A DNA stretch of 64,000 nucleotides from Parelaphostrongylus tenuis (GCA_019055375.1 JAHQIW010000301.1:1-64000); one strand, 5' to 3'. Positions 48,301 to 63,300 are shown, numbered from the stretch's first letter. Notes: generated by a model from the sequence alone, not told the origin. Numbers and translations are program-made.

Positions 48301-51300
48301 GCTTGAACATATGAAATCGTGTAATGATGCGATCAGCGGATACTCCTTAGCTCTTGCTGCTTTGATAGCCGGCGCATCTGATTGTAAGCTTGGAATTCCC
48401 CACGCGAAGCCGAGGCAGGTATGTGAAGCAAACAAGCAAACATTATGCTTTTCACACGAATTCTTTGTAGCACTGCGTTGTCTAGCGAGTTATTTGGTGT
48501 ATATACGACTAGCAGAGTGATATGCAAAACATTCGTTGGCCCTAAGCGTTGAGTTGAACCCGTGTTTTATCTGTACCGGAGGCGCGTGCCACCACTATAT
48601 CCCGGAGGCTACAGCTTCGACCACCACTCTTCGCTACGGGTGAAACACGGATCCATCTTCCACCTGGGTCCGAATGTTTGCACATGACTCAGTAGTCTTA
48701 GAAATATGGTTGTTTTTGATCGTTCCCACCCCTTTCTCAGGTTTTGGCATGTGCTGAGGAAATGCTGAAAACTGCAGCACAACAAAGTCGTCTTGCATTG
48801 TCAAAAATTAGTGCTGGTTACCTTCTATTGAACTCTGTTGTGACAGTCGGTATGATCCGTTCTCATCATTCTTATCGCTTGCCTTCTATTTCTTTTTTGT
48901 AGTCCTTTATGCATAAGTTATTCAAGGTTCCCCTACAGTAAAGGAAAGCATGCCTCGTATCGTACAATTATGGCGAACTGCTTTTCCACGTAGCACTAAG
49001 GAAGCTGAAGCAGAGAAAGGACGGGGTTAGTTTGTAATGTTCTGATATCTTTGCCCTATGAAAAGCTATGGAAACAAGTGCTCACTGATCTAATTACTTT
49101 GGAAATTCTATTTGAAAATGTTCACATTTTTGTACCTCCCCCCCCTCCCAATATATCTGCAAGATCGCGCTGAGTGATACTCAAAACGTTTGATCCTAGG
49201 CAAGGTGGACCAGCATTTATCCTCGCCCCTCCCCCTCCTTCCCTCTCTCTCCTCGTTCTCCCAGTCCCAAACCCTCGTTTCGGTGGAACGCGGGTTGAAC
49301 TGCTGCCTATGTTCAAAAGTTCTATATATCACTCAGCATCTGAAAATTCCACTTTTATCATGAACTCAGAGTATAGCTTTTGATTTACCTTCAGCATCAT
49401 TGGATATATCGTAATCGACACCGCTAGGAAAGGCAATATAATAGAGAATTATCTAGAATTATATGGATATATTTAGGAGACGCTTCTCATGGCAGTGTGC
49501 GATTGAACAGCGAGCGGGTGCATTAGGAGTGATGTTAGCAGTAGGCTGGTAATCGGGAGCTTTGCGACAGTGAGACCATCAAAGCCATGCTCTTACCGGT
49601 CGAATGCGCTCTTGTCATGAGCTCACAGTAGGAGTTTTCCTTTTTTTTCTCCAAATCAAACAGATTGCGCAAGTTTACACTGTTTACGGTCTAAATTTCC
49701 TCGAGCTGCGAGTTCTTAATGAGTGACTTTTTCGAGTACCTCTCGATCTACTGCTGCGTGATGCGCAGTGAGGTCGGTTGTCGCGTGAACTTTGACACGT
49801 GAAGACTTCTGGCTTCTGTCTGATTGGTGAGGACACTGACTCTTTTGGCGTCGTTGAACGGGCAGAATTTGCCGATTCTTCTGGTGTAGTCGAAGTGAAA
49901 GCCCCAATATCACTTTTTTGATGTCGTCTCGAAACGGATAGGGTCCCATCAGCATTGCGACAGAGTCTAGGGTTTGGATTCTCCTTCGGCTAGGTGTAGT
50001 GAAGGCAGTGCAGTAAAGTTAGTGTTTATATCCTTTATTTGATGATTCTTGCAGAGTGGGTGCGCTAATACGATCATACGGCACAAAGATGAGAGCTTTA
50101 GTCAACTGTGTACGAGTACGCGTATACCAGCTTCTTATGCTCCTACCACCGAAGAGTTACGAGCGTGAGTTGTTTAGAATTCCAGTTTTGGCTTCCGATT
50201 CTTCACATTCATTCCATGTTTAGATATGTTTCATTCGTTGTTACGTGAACTTGTAGCGGAAATCACTCTATCCGATGACCAAACGTCACAAGTGATGACA
50301 TCAGTGGCTGGTACAATATGCTCTGGAGCTGAGCGTACTTTACTGGCACCATGGAGTGGAGGGACGACAGACCAAGCGCTGGTGGAGGATCAGGTTGGTA
50401 GGATATCACGATGTAAGGCATTAACGGAAATACTTGTCACTTTGATGTAAATGGTGTCCTCAATAATTTTGAGTGATACGCAAAACTCTGAATTCGAGCG
50501 GAAGTTGAACCCACGTCTTACCAAAGGGCATTCCGAAGCCTTAGGCCTGGTTGCAGTGCTAATGGGACTTTGTCCGTTTCAAAGCAGCGTTAGAAAAGTG
50601 GTATCGAAATTCTCATTTTGACAATAGTGAAGGGATCGGCGAACTCTGTACCCGTTCAACGACGTTCGAAAGAGGTCATTGCCCGCCCAATCTGGCAGAC
50701 TTCGAAGGTCCTCACAACGTTCCAAAAGATGAGGCGACAGTCGATCTCAACGCTCATCACGAGGTAGATCGAGATATGCTTGAATAAGTATTCATCGAAC
50801 AATCGAAGCTCTAGGAAGTTCGGTCGCAAGTAATGGAAACTCGCCCTTTTTCATTTGACTTCACTCACCTGTATTACCTGTATCACCTGTCGTCCCGTTG
50901 ATCGTTGAGTGATTCGAGCGGGTATCAGCAACTCTTCCATTTTTCCCTATCGCTTGCAAGAGTAGCCCAATGGATCCTCCTCGCTCTAGGATTCGCTGAG
51001 CATCATATCTTTCTTCTATCGCTTTCGTGAAGAAATCGGACCAACGGGTCAGTGGTCTTCCTTTAAAGCGCTTGACGTCCCGAGGAATCCAGTCGGTAAC
51101 GGCTCTCGTCCATCGGTTGTCGTTGAAGCGCATCACGTGTCCGGCCCACCTTAATTTCGATATCCTGGCATGTACAACGGCGTCTTGATCTCCGATCGTT
51201 GACGTAGGTCGGAACTTCGGATCCTTTCTCACTTGCGAGATAAGGGATACTCCTAGCATCGATCTTTCGACTACGCATTCGATAACGCCAAGTGATCTTT

Positions 51301-54300
51301 CATCTTGCTTACGTAGCGACAAGATTTCTGCTGCATACATAAGGGCAGGAATAATCGTAATCGTCGAGTCGAAAAGGTGGGCACGGAGTCGGATGTTTTT
51401 GTCTTCTTCACTACATCTTCGATGCTCTTGAACGTTCCCCAAGCCGCTCGTTTCCTCCTGCTCAGCTCTGGAGCTAGGTCGTTCATCATGTTGATTTCAC
51501 GACCTAGATAGACGTGAACTGGAGCATTCGGAAATTGTCGTTCCGTTGAGCGTGAATGGGGCATTAGAAACCCATCCGTTCCTCATGAACATTGTTTTCG
51601 TTAGATTCAGTTGAAGACCGATCTTTCCACAGGCGTTATCGAAATCAGTCAACATTCGTTCCGCTTGGCTGATGTTTGGTGTTATGAGAACGATATCGTC
51701 AGCAAAGCGAAGATGGTTTAATTGTCGACCGTCAATTTTCACTCCCATTTCGTTCCCATTCTAATGTTCGCATGACGTTTTGTAGGGTGGCAGTGAATAG
51801 TTTTGGCGATATTGTATCGCCTTGTCGAACCCCTCTTCTTATGTCAATGGTGATATTGTTGTAGAATGGAGATATTTCGGCTGTGAAATCTTTGTAAAGC
51901 TCACGAAGAATCATTATGTACCGAGTAGGGACGCCTTGGTTATCCAGAGCCTCTATAACCGACTCAATTGACTTACATAAGTAAATTTCAGACAAAAGTC
52001 CTATTGTGAGCTCATGACAAAGCAGTATTGTAGTGGTAAGAGCTTGCCCATGATGGTTCTACTGTTCGCAGAATTCAAGATTACCAGCCATTACCACTGC
52101 CAGGAGAATGCGTCACTTAAATTTGTTAATATGGCACTATAGCCTTTATTTGATCCGTCATCACAGCATTTTTCCTTTCTTTTCATTGTGCAGATCCCAG
52201 TACTTCTACCATTCAATTCGTTCTTCGTCTTCTTGAACGGCGTGGAACGCAGGTTGAGCTGGTCTCCTTGCAATTTGGAAGATAGCCTTGCTGTGGCGTT
52301 CCATAGAGCATTGTTGTTCACTGCCGGGGAGAGGTGGGGGTGAAGCTCGGCTCCACGTGCGCCGTGACCAACATCACAACCACTCGGCCACGGCGCCCCT
52401 ATTTAATACAGAAATACAGGGAATATAAAAAAGGACCACCATGTAGATAGATTGAAGAGTTCTAGATATAGATATTTCGGTTCTCTTTTGTTAACGGGAA
52501 TTATATGAAGAAACGAATCCTTTTTTTCTGGACAAAAACTTCCATACGAGTGTTAGTAATCATACAGTAGCGTAAGATTCAATGATTCCGAAGCTGTGCT
52601 TATTTTCATGAAAACCGTTTCTCTACAGTCTAGCAGGAAAATAGATTAATTGACCTACATAGCATTTATTTTTTGCCCAATTCACGGGTGCCGGAGTGGT
52701 TGCCGCGATGCCAACTCGGCGCTCGATCGATGTCGCCCATGACACACACATGTGAAGTGCGATTTTTGATATTTATTTAGGAATTTTTTCTCAAATTTGA
52801 AAGAAACTTCAGAATAAACGTGTGGCTGACGTTTTGCAAGATTTTCTCCACACGTTTATATACTTTTCGTGCTTCTAGCAAAGTAACAGTATGATTACTC
52901 GGCCGATCTAAACCGTAATTTTATTTTGAATTTTACAGCTTTATGAAAAGGTGTTTTCAAAAAACCGCTACGTAGTGCAGTAGCCAGAGATTTATGCTTT
53001 CGAACGATTACTAGCACTCTCTTGAAAAATTCCTGTCCAATGGTTGGAATCGTTTCTTCATTGGTTCCGCGCTAACAGAAAGGAACCGATATTTTCAAAC
53101 AGAAACTCCAAAAATATCCTCATGGGATTGGTGAAAAATTCACGCGATAGTGTTGAATGATACGCAAAGCTTTGGACCTCGGACGAGAATCGAACTCGCA
53201 TCTCACGTTTTCGGAGGCCACGTGCTAACTCATGAATTCGAGAGGCTGCTGTTTTACTAGGCTCGTGTGCGATGCGAGGTACATATCAAGATTCGCATAA
53301 AGAGTGCTAGCAGGACAGGAGCCTCGGTAGTGCGATAGGTTAGTGCGCGCTTTGCGAAAGGGTTAAATGCGGAGTCAAGTCCCGTCCGAGGTTGAAAGTT
53401 TTGCCGATCACCCAACACTATCGGATATATAGTTGTAATATCATATCATTCTTAACAGAGCTGTTAAACAAAGATTTCTTGTAGATTAAATGATATCTGT
53501 TTAGCTGCAAATTCTGTCACAGTTGGGTAGTGGAGCGCTTGAGAACGACGTTACTTGTTTGATCAGGTCAGAACTGTTTTAATGTTTTTATTTCGAATAT
53601 CAGTGAGCTATGACTTTGTTAATTTTTTTCTAAGGTACTTTCAGTAGTGATTAAATATTTAACAGAGTGTAAGTAATGATTTAGTAAAAGTAAAATAGGA
53701 GCGCATGTGGCGGTGGTTAGAGGTGCCCTGCGTCGCACACGAGGTCAATGGTTCGATCTCGCGCTCATGGCTCACCAAGCCATCCATCCCTCCGGGGTCG
53801 GTAAATTGGTACCAGACAGGTCTCAGACTTGTCTGGGAGGATAAGCAGCACTGACTCGGTTCAGCGGGAGGCCTCCGCGAGTCTTGTAAAGGCCAGATAT
53901 GCATTTAATCACCTCAAACGAAGTGAAAAATTGAAGTCGAATGCATGGCGCATCCCTCAGGGATTGATCAACGCCGAGAGCTTTATCCTTTTATCCCTTA
54001 AGTAATGATTGCTCAGAGTACCTTCTCCTGCTGTACTGATTATGCTTTACTTGAACGTAGTTTTGCAGTCGGTATGAGAATTCCATAATCGTGTAAACTT
54101 AGCGCATTCGGTACTGCGTGTCCCATAAATGGACACTGATTCTCGCTCCGCGTCTTGATTTGATGAGGTTTACTCCAATGGGTGCGCGCCCTGATACAAA
54201 TCTAGCAACTTATTCAACAAGTCCATTTGATTATCCTTATTCTAATCTACTTATTTGATTCTTCTTAGAACATTTACAACCAGCAGCTTTACAGCAATTG

Positions 54301-57300
54301 ACAAAGAACTCATACGATTTGATAACTTGCAATTAACTGATCAACAAACCCCTCTTTAGTGACGATAAAAATCTGAATTTCATTAGAGAACGATAACACT
54401 GTCATTCGAGCTCTCTCCTCCAGTGGTCGGCCGCGTCGCATGCTCGGTGAAAAATCAGCGTGGTAACGAAAGTGTTAAATCTTGGGGTGTCCATTATATG
54501 TTGCAAGTTCACCGCGTCGCCGACGCTAAAAATAGTTTTGATTTTGGTATTAATCGTATGTGAAAAGCGAATAATAAATTAAGCAGAGAATAATCTCATA
54601 ACTTCGCAATGCTTGTCTTTATTATGTAGTAGTAGCGTACATTGATTGATTATCAGTCAGAATTCTTTCTATTTTGACTGCCACTTGCAGTGGTATGGTG
54701 TTATAGTATATCCAATAATGTGGAGTACTGTGCAAAAACGTTTGTGTCAGCCGGGATTCGAACCCAGATCTCACTCTTTCCGCCCCGCCAGACCGTCGAC
54801 GGTTGGCTGTTGGCAGACAACGCGTTATAGCGTAAATAAGAGTGCTGTGCAAAACGAGCGTCGGTGGTGCAACGGTTAGCATTCGCTCCCGGAAAAAGTG
54901 AGATCTGGGTTCTAATACCGGCTGACGCAAACGTTTTTGTACAGTACTCCGGATCATTGATTGATTGTTGGAACTATTGAATTGTTTTATTTTTTATGAA
55001 ATTTCACTGTTCAGTGGTTCCGCGAAGGATGTCCATAACCTCTGGCCTGAGCCTGACACTCCACAAGTCGCTTGCTTGGACGCTGCTGTACAGACGTTTG
55101 GAAAGGTGATGCTTCATTCTTTACTTTCACCTGTGCGGTAATCGATTTGCTTTACTTTGCTCCAGTATCGTTCTATAATTTTTAGGTATTTCCAATGGTA
55201 CCTGAACGTCAAAAAGTCCAAATCACAGAGCACTTTATGGAAGTGATTAAAAATTGTAAGCAGGCGCAGCGGCAACAAGCGGTGAGCTGGTGCCAAAGTT
55301 TATTTGTTATTTCTTTGATAGAAAAAATTTTAACGTACGAATGGTGATTCCACATTGTATTGTAATGGCGGGGCAACGGCCGAGCGGTTAGTTTTGCATA
55401 TTATGAAGATGCACTGTACTGGTTCAATCACCTACCGCGACGCTTTTGTAGTCATCTATGAACCACCTGGCTTGGCTATCCTCACGATTGAGTAAGGAGA
55501 TGTGGCCGACTAATGTTCTGCGAGATTCACGAAAACGAGATCTTCAAGCAGAAGCCGAAACAGGCTTGAAATTTTCGAAAGCCTTTTGCGGAGGATAAGT
55601 GTGAGGGTATGATTCGGATATCAGATGTACAGGGATCCGCACAATGAAATGTGATTATGGGTCTTATAAAATTAATAAAGTGGAAGAAATTGTGATGACA
55701 CGGCTTGTTTTCCCTGATTGGTCTCCCGCTGGTAAGTACACTGGCTACATGGCGCGATCTTAGTGGGCAGGTATAGAGTCACACACGGGTCATGAGTATT
55801 CCGAGTTATATTTAGACGCGTAAATTGGAGGGTTAAATTCTGTTGTGTCGAAATGATCCATACCCCTTGTATTTAGTTAAGTGATGCATACGTGCATCAA
55901 GGATACGTGTGGTGCAGTGATTAGAGGTGCCCTGCGGTACACACGTGGTCAATGGTTCGATCCCACCCCCATGGCTTATCGAACCTTCCATTCTTTTGGG
56001 ATTGGCGAATTGATACCTGACTCGTCTGAGAGGATAGCAGCTAACTTAATACATCGGTGGGCACTGCGAGTTATAGTAAAAACCATATATGCGTTCAGTC
56101 ACCTCAAGAGTTGTTAGAACTCCAAAGCATGACGCATATCTCAGAAATTGATCAACGCCGAGAGGTTTATCCTTTTTTACAAGTGTTGGTCTACTTGCAT
56201 ATATGTGAATTATGTCCGCGTCAATTCATGAGCAGTTTATAGCCCAGTGAATTTGAAGTATATGAAAGATGTACAAGAAAGGCTCTAACAAATACTTTCT
56301 CTACTCTACTCTGGAGTAATTTATCAAGGTACCCATCGATATTCCCACTCCGCCACACTTCCAAAGGTCTGCATACCGACTTTCGGATGTCATCTTATGG
56401 AGGAGATCCAGGGCTTTGATGAATGCGAATCTGCCAAAACGCACTCGTTACTGAATAGGATCCTGAGAATCACGAGATAATCTCCAGCTCGTCGGGCGTA
56501 ATTTACGAGCAAATAATGCGGCAATTTGGAGTTCTTTCTGGTCAGCGATTCTGGGCTTTATGGCAGTGTACCTAGCACTTCACGGGTTAGGAAATTTTTA
56601 CTTTCATGATGACGTGCTGATAATGATTGTGAGAATCGTGTTTGTTCGTGACATGCAGCTAAGGAAGTGGCTCGCTATATATTTTCTTGAGAAAGCCTTA
56701 TGACTCGCCATGCTTACGATCGCAATCAAGATTTTATAGTTAGAACTACTCCTATTTTTTTTCACCGATATTTTAGGGATACCACATGGGCATTATGATT
56801 TGAAAATCCCGATCTGAACTCCTTTAATAACTTAACAGAGTTTTTGAAGTGCTCTTAATGAAATCTGGCTAAGTCCACCTTTTTTTAGATCCAGCTGAAT
56901 GTCATCTGTGCAATGGCTCTTGCATTTCGCGGCGTTACAGAATCGAGAGGCTGTGTACGCCTAGATAACGAATCGTTACGCAAAGCCAGTACAGGCCTGA
57001 TAGAGTTGGGTTTGGAAACCGCTACCACATCGCTGACCCGAGCTGTTGCTGCAGAAGCACTTGGTCGACTTGCTCAAGCTGTTGGAGATCCACAGGTGGA
57101 TTTTTTTCTGCTTATGTTTCTCAAGTTACTGTTGAGTACCCTGACGGGACACTTACAGCTTCCAGAAGGGCTATGGAGAAAATCATCCACCAGTACTACT
57201 CGGATCTCTTCGCTAGCCATGTTCTCTTACCGTCATATAAATTGAAAGAGGACGAATATGTCGTTCCACCGGTCCTTCCTTCCGAAATCCGACATGCTAT

Positions 57301-60300
57301 ATCGTCGGTGAAAAACAGAACAACACCCGGTCCAGACAGGATTAGACCAGAACACCTGAAGAACCTGCCGCCAGTTCTCATCAACACCCTGGCTCGGCTC
57401 TTCACTCGCTACCTGTCAGAATGCAAGGTCCCTATTCAATGGAAAACCAGCAAGACCGTATTGTTGTTCAAAAAGGGAGACCTTCACGACATAGGCAATT
57501 ATCGCCCAATCTGCTTGCTGTCCGTTGTCTATAAACTCTTTACTCGAGTCATCCTGAACAGGATTGACAGAACACTGGACGAAGGACAGCCATGCGAACA
57601 AGCAGGGTTCAGAAAAGGATTTAGTACCATGGACCACATCCACACGATCACAAGACTCATTGAAGTTTCGCGAGAGTACAAACAACCACTCTGTCTCACT
57701 TTTATCGATCTGAAAAAAGCCTTTGATTCAGTGGAAACAGAAGCGGTTATAGAGGCTCTGGATAACCAGGGCGTCCCTACTCGGTACATAATGATCCTTC
57801 GTGAGCTTCATAAAGATTTCACGACCAGAATATCTCCATTCTACAACAATATCACCATTGACGTAAGAAGAGGGGTTCGACAAGGCGATACAATATCGCC
57901 AAAACTATTCACTGCCACCCTACGAAACGTCATGCGAACATTAGAATGGGACGAAATGGGAGTGAAAATTGACGGTCGACAATTAAACCATCTTCGCTTT
58001 GCTGACGATATCGTTCTCATAACACCAAACATCAGCCAAGCGGAACGAATGTTGACTGATTTCGATAACGCCTGTGGAAAGATCGGTCTTCAACTGAATC
58101 TAACGAAAACAATGTTCATGAGGAACGGATGGGTTTCTAATGCCCCATTCACGCTCAACGGAACGACAATTTCCGAATGCTCCAGTTACATCTATCTAGG
58201 TCGTGAAATCAACATGATGAACGACCTAGCCCCAGAGTTGAGCAGGAGGAAACGAGCGGCTTGGGGAACGTTTAAGAGCATCGAAGATGTAGTGAAGAGG
58301 ACAAAGAACATCCGACTCCGTGCCCACCTTTTCGACTCGACAATTATCCCTGCCCTAACGTATGCAGCAGAAACCTGGTCGCTACGTAAGCAGGATGAAA
58401 GATCACTTGCCGTTATCGAACGCGCAGTCGAAAGGTCGATGCTAGGAGTATCTCGTATTTCGCAAATGAGACAAAGGATCCGAACTTCCGACCTACGTCA
58501 ACGATCGAAAATCAGAGACGCCGTTCTACACGCCAGGATATCGAAAATAAGGTGGGCCGGACACGTGATGCGCTTCAACGACAACCGATGGACGAGAGCC
58601 GTTACCGACTGGATTCCTCGGGACGTCAAGCGCTCTAAAGGAAGACCACTGACCCGTTGGTCCGATTTCTTCACGAAAGCGATGGAAGAAAGATATGATG
58701 CTCAGCGAATTCCTAGAGCAAGGAGGACCCACTGGGCTACTCTTGCACGCGATAGGGAAAAATGGAAGAGTTGCTGGTACCCGCTCGAGTCACTCGACGA
58801 TCAACGGGACGACAGGTGACAGGTGACAGGTGATGTTTCTCAAGGAATTGTTAACAACTGGTGAAGACTTTAGACAATATGCATTTTATTTAATAATGTT
58901 AAAGTATGCAAAAGTCTGGACCCCGGAGTTACCTGCGTCTTTAACTTTCCGGGGCGCGTGCTAACCATCACATTACCGGAGCTCCTGTTCTGTTAACTCT
59001 TTCTCAGCGATACAAGCTAACAATCTGTCAGTAACCACACATATCGCATGCGTGACTACAATCGGTTGAGCCGCTCAATTTTATACAATTCGGTCTCTGC
59101 TTAGAGTGGAGATTGTTTACTGAAATCATCAACACATCGTCTTTGTAAATAGGATGGAGCCCTCCTGTTCTACAAACATGACCATTCCATGAAAGAATGA
59201 CGCATTTTGCGTTAAGTGGGTTATAGAGCTTTTTTACGGTCTCATTTATAACTCGTTGGACAGCTGATCGAAAGGAGATCGAATAGGTGGGGGTGAGGGC
59301 GAAAACAACGTTCTGTTCGCATGATCATCAGGAACCTCTTTTCGAAAGAGCTCATTGGCAGGAAATTTGGCTAACAGTCAACTATCATTTCATATCAATC
59401 GCTGTTAGGGGCCATGGTAATTGTATGAAATGTGTGGACATGAAATCACCCTGATAGATTCAATATTTGGATACTTCTCGGACGAACCATCACTGATAGT
59501 GCAAGCCCCAGCACAGGAAAACTGCTTGCTTAGCTCTTTTATTTCCCTGGGGTCCAGGATAAGCTTAGCCGGGCTTCTTCAGGTGGTCACCTTACAGAAG
59601 CAATCGTCGCTCCTTGTGAATCAGAGGTAGGTCGCCACGTTGTGGCTAGTAGCTACCAAGACGGCAGTCATTCCTTGTACGGTTTACTCTTAGCTGAGCT
59701 TTCTATGTGGAAACGTTGGACTCCTTCTGAGCTTGGATGGCCCTGATGGAGGTTGAAACCATCGTTGTAGTTCGCAGTTCGGCTCCTTGTAACACCTTCT
59801 AGCGACAATGAGGCGGTAAACCATGGGGAAGGATATACTCAGTACAACTTGCAAAGCCATTTTAAATGGTGACAACATTCTATTTATATTTGGGACCATA
59901 GAAACGAATGTCGATTAATGGCATACATGTCATTTATATTCATAAAACAATAGAGAAAAGTCTTTAGTTCGTGGCGCAGCGAGCTCAGTCGTGTTTCGAC
60001 AAATTGCGTGCGTTTCGGATGGACGTCGAGCTGGATATGCGCTTACACTGGGATCTATACACAAACATGTGGGTAGCCTGGGAAGCGGACAACATCTGCA
60101 TACCGGTGTGTCCGTTCTCTTCGCTTTGGCAAGGGACCATAATGCGCCGTCTGTACAGGTAAGGTTCTCATTCTTGGTTGAACTGTTTTTCTTCTTCATT
60201 CATGCTAATTCCCGTTTTATATTTCGTGGACTTCTTTTGCGACACTTTATAGTTAAAATCTCTGGTCAATGGTGATAATCGTTTCTGTTGCATAGTTAGG

Positions 60301-63300
60301 ATGTAGCCTTTCTGGTTTTTAACAAGCGTGTTTTAGCTTGTAGTGAATATTGAAGTTGAAAACGGTAAGTCGAAAGGAACTCGTCGAGGGAGCTTTTCCT
60401 TCTACCACGACTTGTCTAGAACCTCACTAGGGTTGTGGAGATGGCCAACTTCGCTAGAGAACCTCACCATCTCTTTGGGTTTTGCAGACTTGATGGTAGT
60501 TATCTCAAGGAGTTGAAAGAAAAGGATTATAATCGATATCCGATAATGTTGAGTGACAGGGAAACTCTAAACCTCAGACGGCAGTAGAGCCCCCATTTCA
60601 CCCTTGCAGGAAGCGCGTGCTAACTTGTCACCCATTGTATCACTGCTAAAAGCGAGATAGTACTTTTTTTTGAATTTCACAGAGTTCGCAGAACCACATG
60701 AGTCCCGAAGTAAGAGCATAAGTTGGAACACAAAGGAGAAAACAATTAATTAGAAGAATTATGCTGATCCGAAATACCGTTAGATATAAAGGGATTTGCA
60801 CACCATGTATGCACTTGGTCTCCGATAGGTTACTTAATGGTGTGGAGAAAATGATGCATCCTTAAGGAAAAGATTCAATGCCGAACGCTTCATCTTTTTA
60901 TTTCTCAACTGGCCTTTCCACTAACGTTTTTAGCAAATTTCTTTGTCCTGTTTTGAGAGCTCTCATCGGTATTCATCTCCTTAAGTGTTGAATCCCTTCT
61001 CTTCTGCATCAGAAGCTTGGTGATAAACTTTTGATTCGTTTCAAGCGATCAGTTTAGTGCGCACAAGTTGAGGCTGTTTAATTCTAATACACTCAATGAT
61101 CAAACAAGGCTTTATTTGTTCATTCTCATCCTAACTCTTCTGAGATCTTGTTAATGAAAGGATAAAGTTGTCGGCGTTTATTTATTCCTGAGGGATACGC
61201 CACCCATTCGACTCCTTCGAGGTGACTGAATGCCTATGTAATTATGTAAAAGAGGTTAAATAGGAACATTGTTGTTTGATCATCCAATACCCAATATCTG
61301 TCAGCTTGACTGGGTTTAATGTCGATGCTGTCTACATAGGCCAAACTGTTGGCGGTTGGTTGCTAACAGATAGATGCGTTGTAGCGTAGGAAGAGTGCTG
61401 GCAGAACAGTATGCTGGAAAGTAGGTTAGAGTCCCACCTAAAAGTTTTGCGCATGACTGCATCATCAAATGCATATCTGTCTAGCCCTTGAAATCACTCA
61501 CGGGACCCACGGACGATCAGTTAGTTTGCTATTCTCGCAGACAACTCTGGTACCAATTTGCCCATCTCTAAGTGATGGCAGCTTGGTGAGCCTTAGGTGT
61601 GGGATCGCACCATCGACTATGTCTGTTACAGGTCACCTCTAACCAGTGTGCCACACGTGCTCGATTCTCGTTGATAACCCCACTTAAATGTTCTTTTGGT
61701 ACATAAATATTGATATGGACTGCCCGTATACAATGTCCTTTCAGGCATGGGCCATGGTTGCGCTTTCTCTAATCGCTGAAACCGGTGGTGGAATGTTTCG
61801 CGGCTATGTCGAATTGGCTTTGAGCGATTGCCTCACATTACTACTCAATACTCAGTCTGGAAATGTGGAAGTTGTACAGGGTATTGGCAAGCTGGTGCGT
61901 TCTTCTTTTTATATTTCTGTTACTCTGAGTTAAACAATATTTATCAGTACAAGGTTACCAAACATACACAGCTACTAGTTGAAATTGCAGCTGTCGGCTC
62001 TAATGACATGTGTTGGGCCGGAGTTAGGTTCTTGTGGCACAATTGAAGGCGTACGGGGTTCACTGTTGGCAGCTTGTGCAATACAGGTCGGTCATCATTC
62101 GCTTCAATCCTTATAAAATATTTAGATGTAGTAACAATAGCTTTCATTGGAATTTTTAAAATCTTGCTTAAAAAACCATCATAATCTGATAGAATATCCA
62201 GGCCTTTCATAAGGTCTGGTATAGCACCTCTAGACATAGATGTACATTTCGGCTTCCTCGCGAGCCTTATTAGTAGCACATGCCATTCGCCCACGTAATA
62301 GCTTACGCCATGCTATGGACAATCAGTCGCTCTAAAATGACGCAACATGAAGTAATCATTTAACTTAATGTGAAGTGATACTTCTTCGGCGTTCATTCCC
62401 TACAAGAGAGGGTAAGCCGGATGGCGTGTGCTACTGATGGGATGTGCGAGGAAGCCGAAACGTATGTCTGTCACTTGAGGTGCCATCACAGGCCTGGGAA
62501 AGGCCTAAAACATTGTACTAGGGTGTATTAAAATGTAGTGTTTTTTGAGCCTCTGCTTACGCTGTTGTTGGTAACTCCGTCCGAGAAACTTTTGCTCTAT
62601 ATATGTTTCAAACGGAGTCTGAGATGCAAAGAAGTTGCGAACAGAGCAAACTGGGAAACAATTTTGTTATCATACCTTTACAGCTCTCTCATCCTGATCC
62701 ACTTATCAAATCAGAGGCGATCAGCGGTCTACAACAGATGCATCTGTATGCTCCTCGTTACGTCAATTTGGGCCATTTAGTTGTCGACATAGCAACGTCA
62801 GTGTTCTTTTTACCATTCTGACAATGTTGATTTTGTTTATCTATCGAAAGCGTCCGTTTCAGGAGTTTCAGGACGTTTCAGGAGGAACAATTTCTTCCCA
62901 TTGAATACGTGTCAACCGTGATTTGCACCCTTATTTGTACTTCTTTACTTCAGATTTCTATCAAGTCAACATCTCTGTCTTCGGAAAGCATCTCTTTGCT
63001 GTCTTCGTCAGCTTGTCCAGCGGGAAGCTAGAGAGGTCCATTGTTTTTGTGTCTTATTTGAATAATCCCTCGACTACGGCGTGGGACGAAAACGAATCAC
63101 GATTTGTCGCTGCGTGCGCCGCGCGCGATAAACACTTCACATTGGCCCGTGTCGTAGTGAATGAGGGGATTTAAGAGGTAAAATAGAGTTTCAAGAAGCG
63201 TTATCACTAAGTGGTACAATATCGCCGAAGAGATTATAGTAAGGGTTTTTTTTTTCGGCAACGCCTATGTGTCTAAAATTTCCCTGTTTCTTGACACTCC

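Noticed and set aside
50861..51995. Several separate genes on the minus strand
   Set aside because: Together they are one frameshifted RTE copy.
57196..57789. Antisense frames across the RTE element
   Set aside because: They mirror the reverse transcriptase coding sequence and have no motifs of their own.
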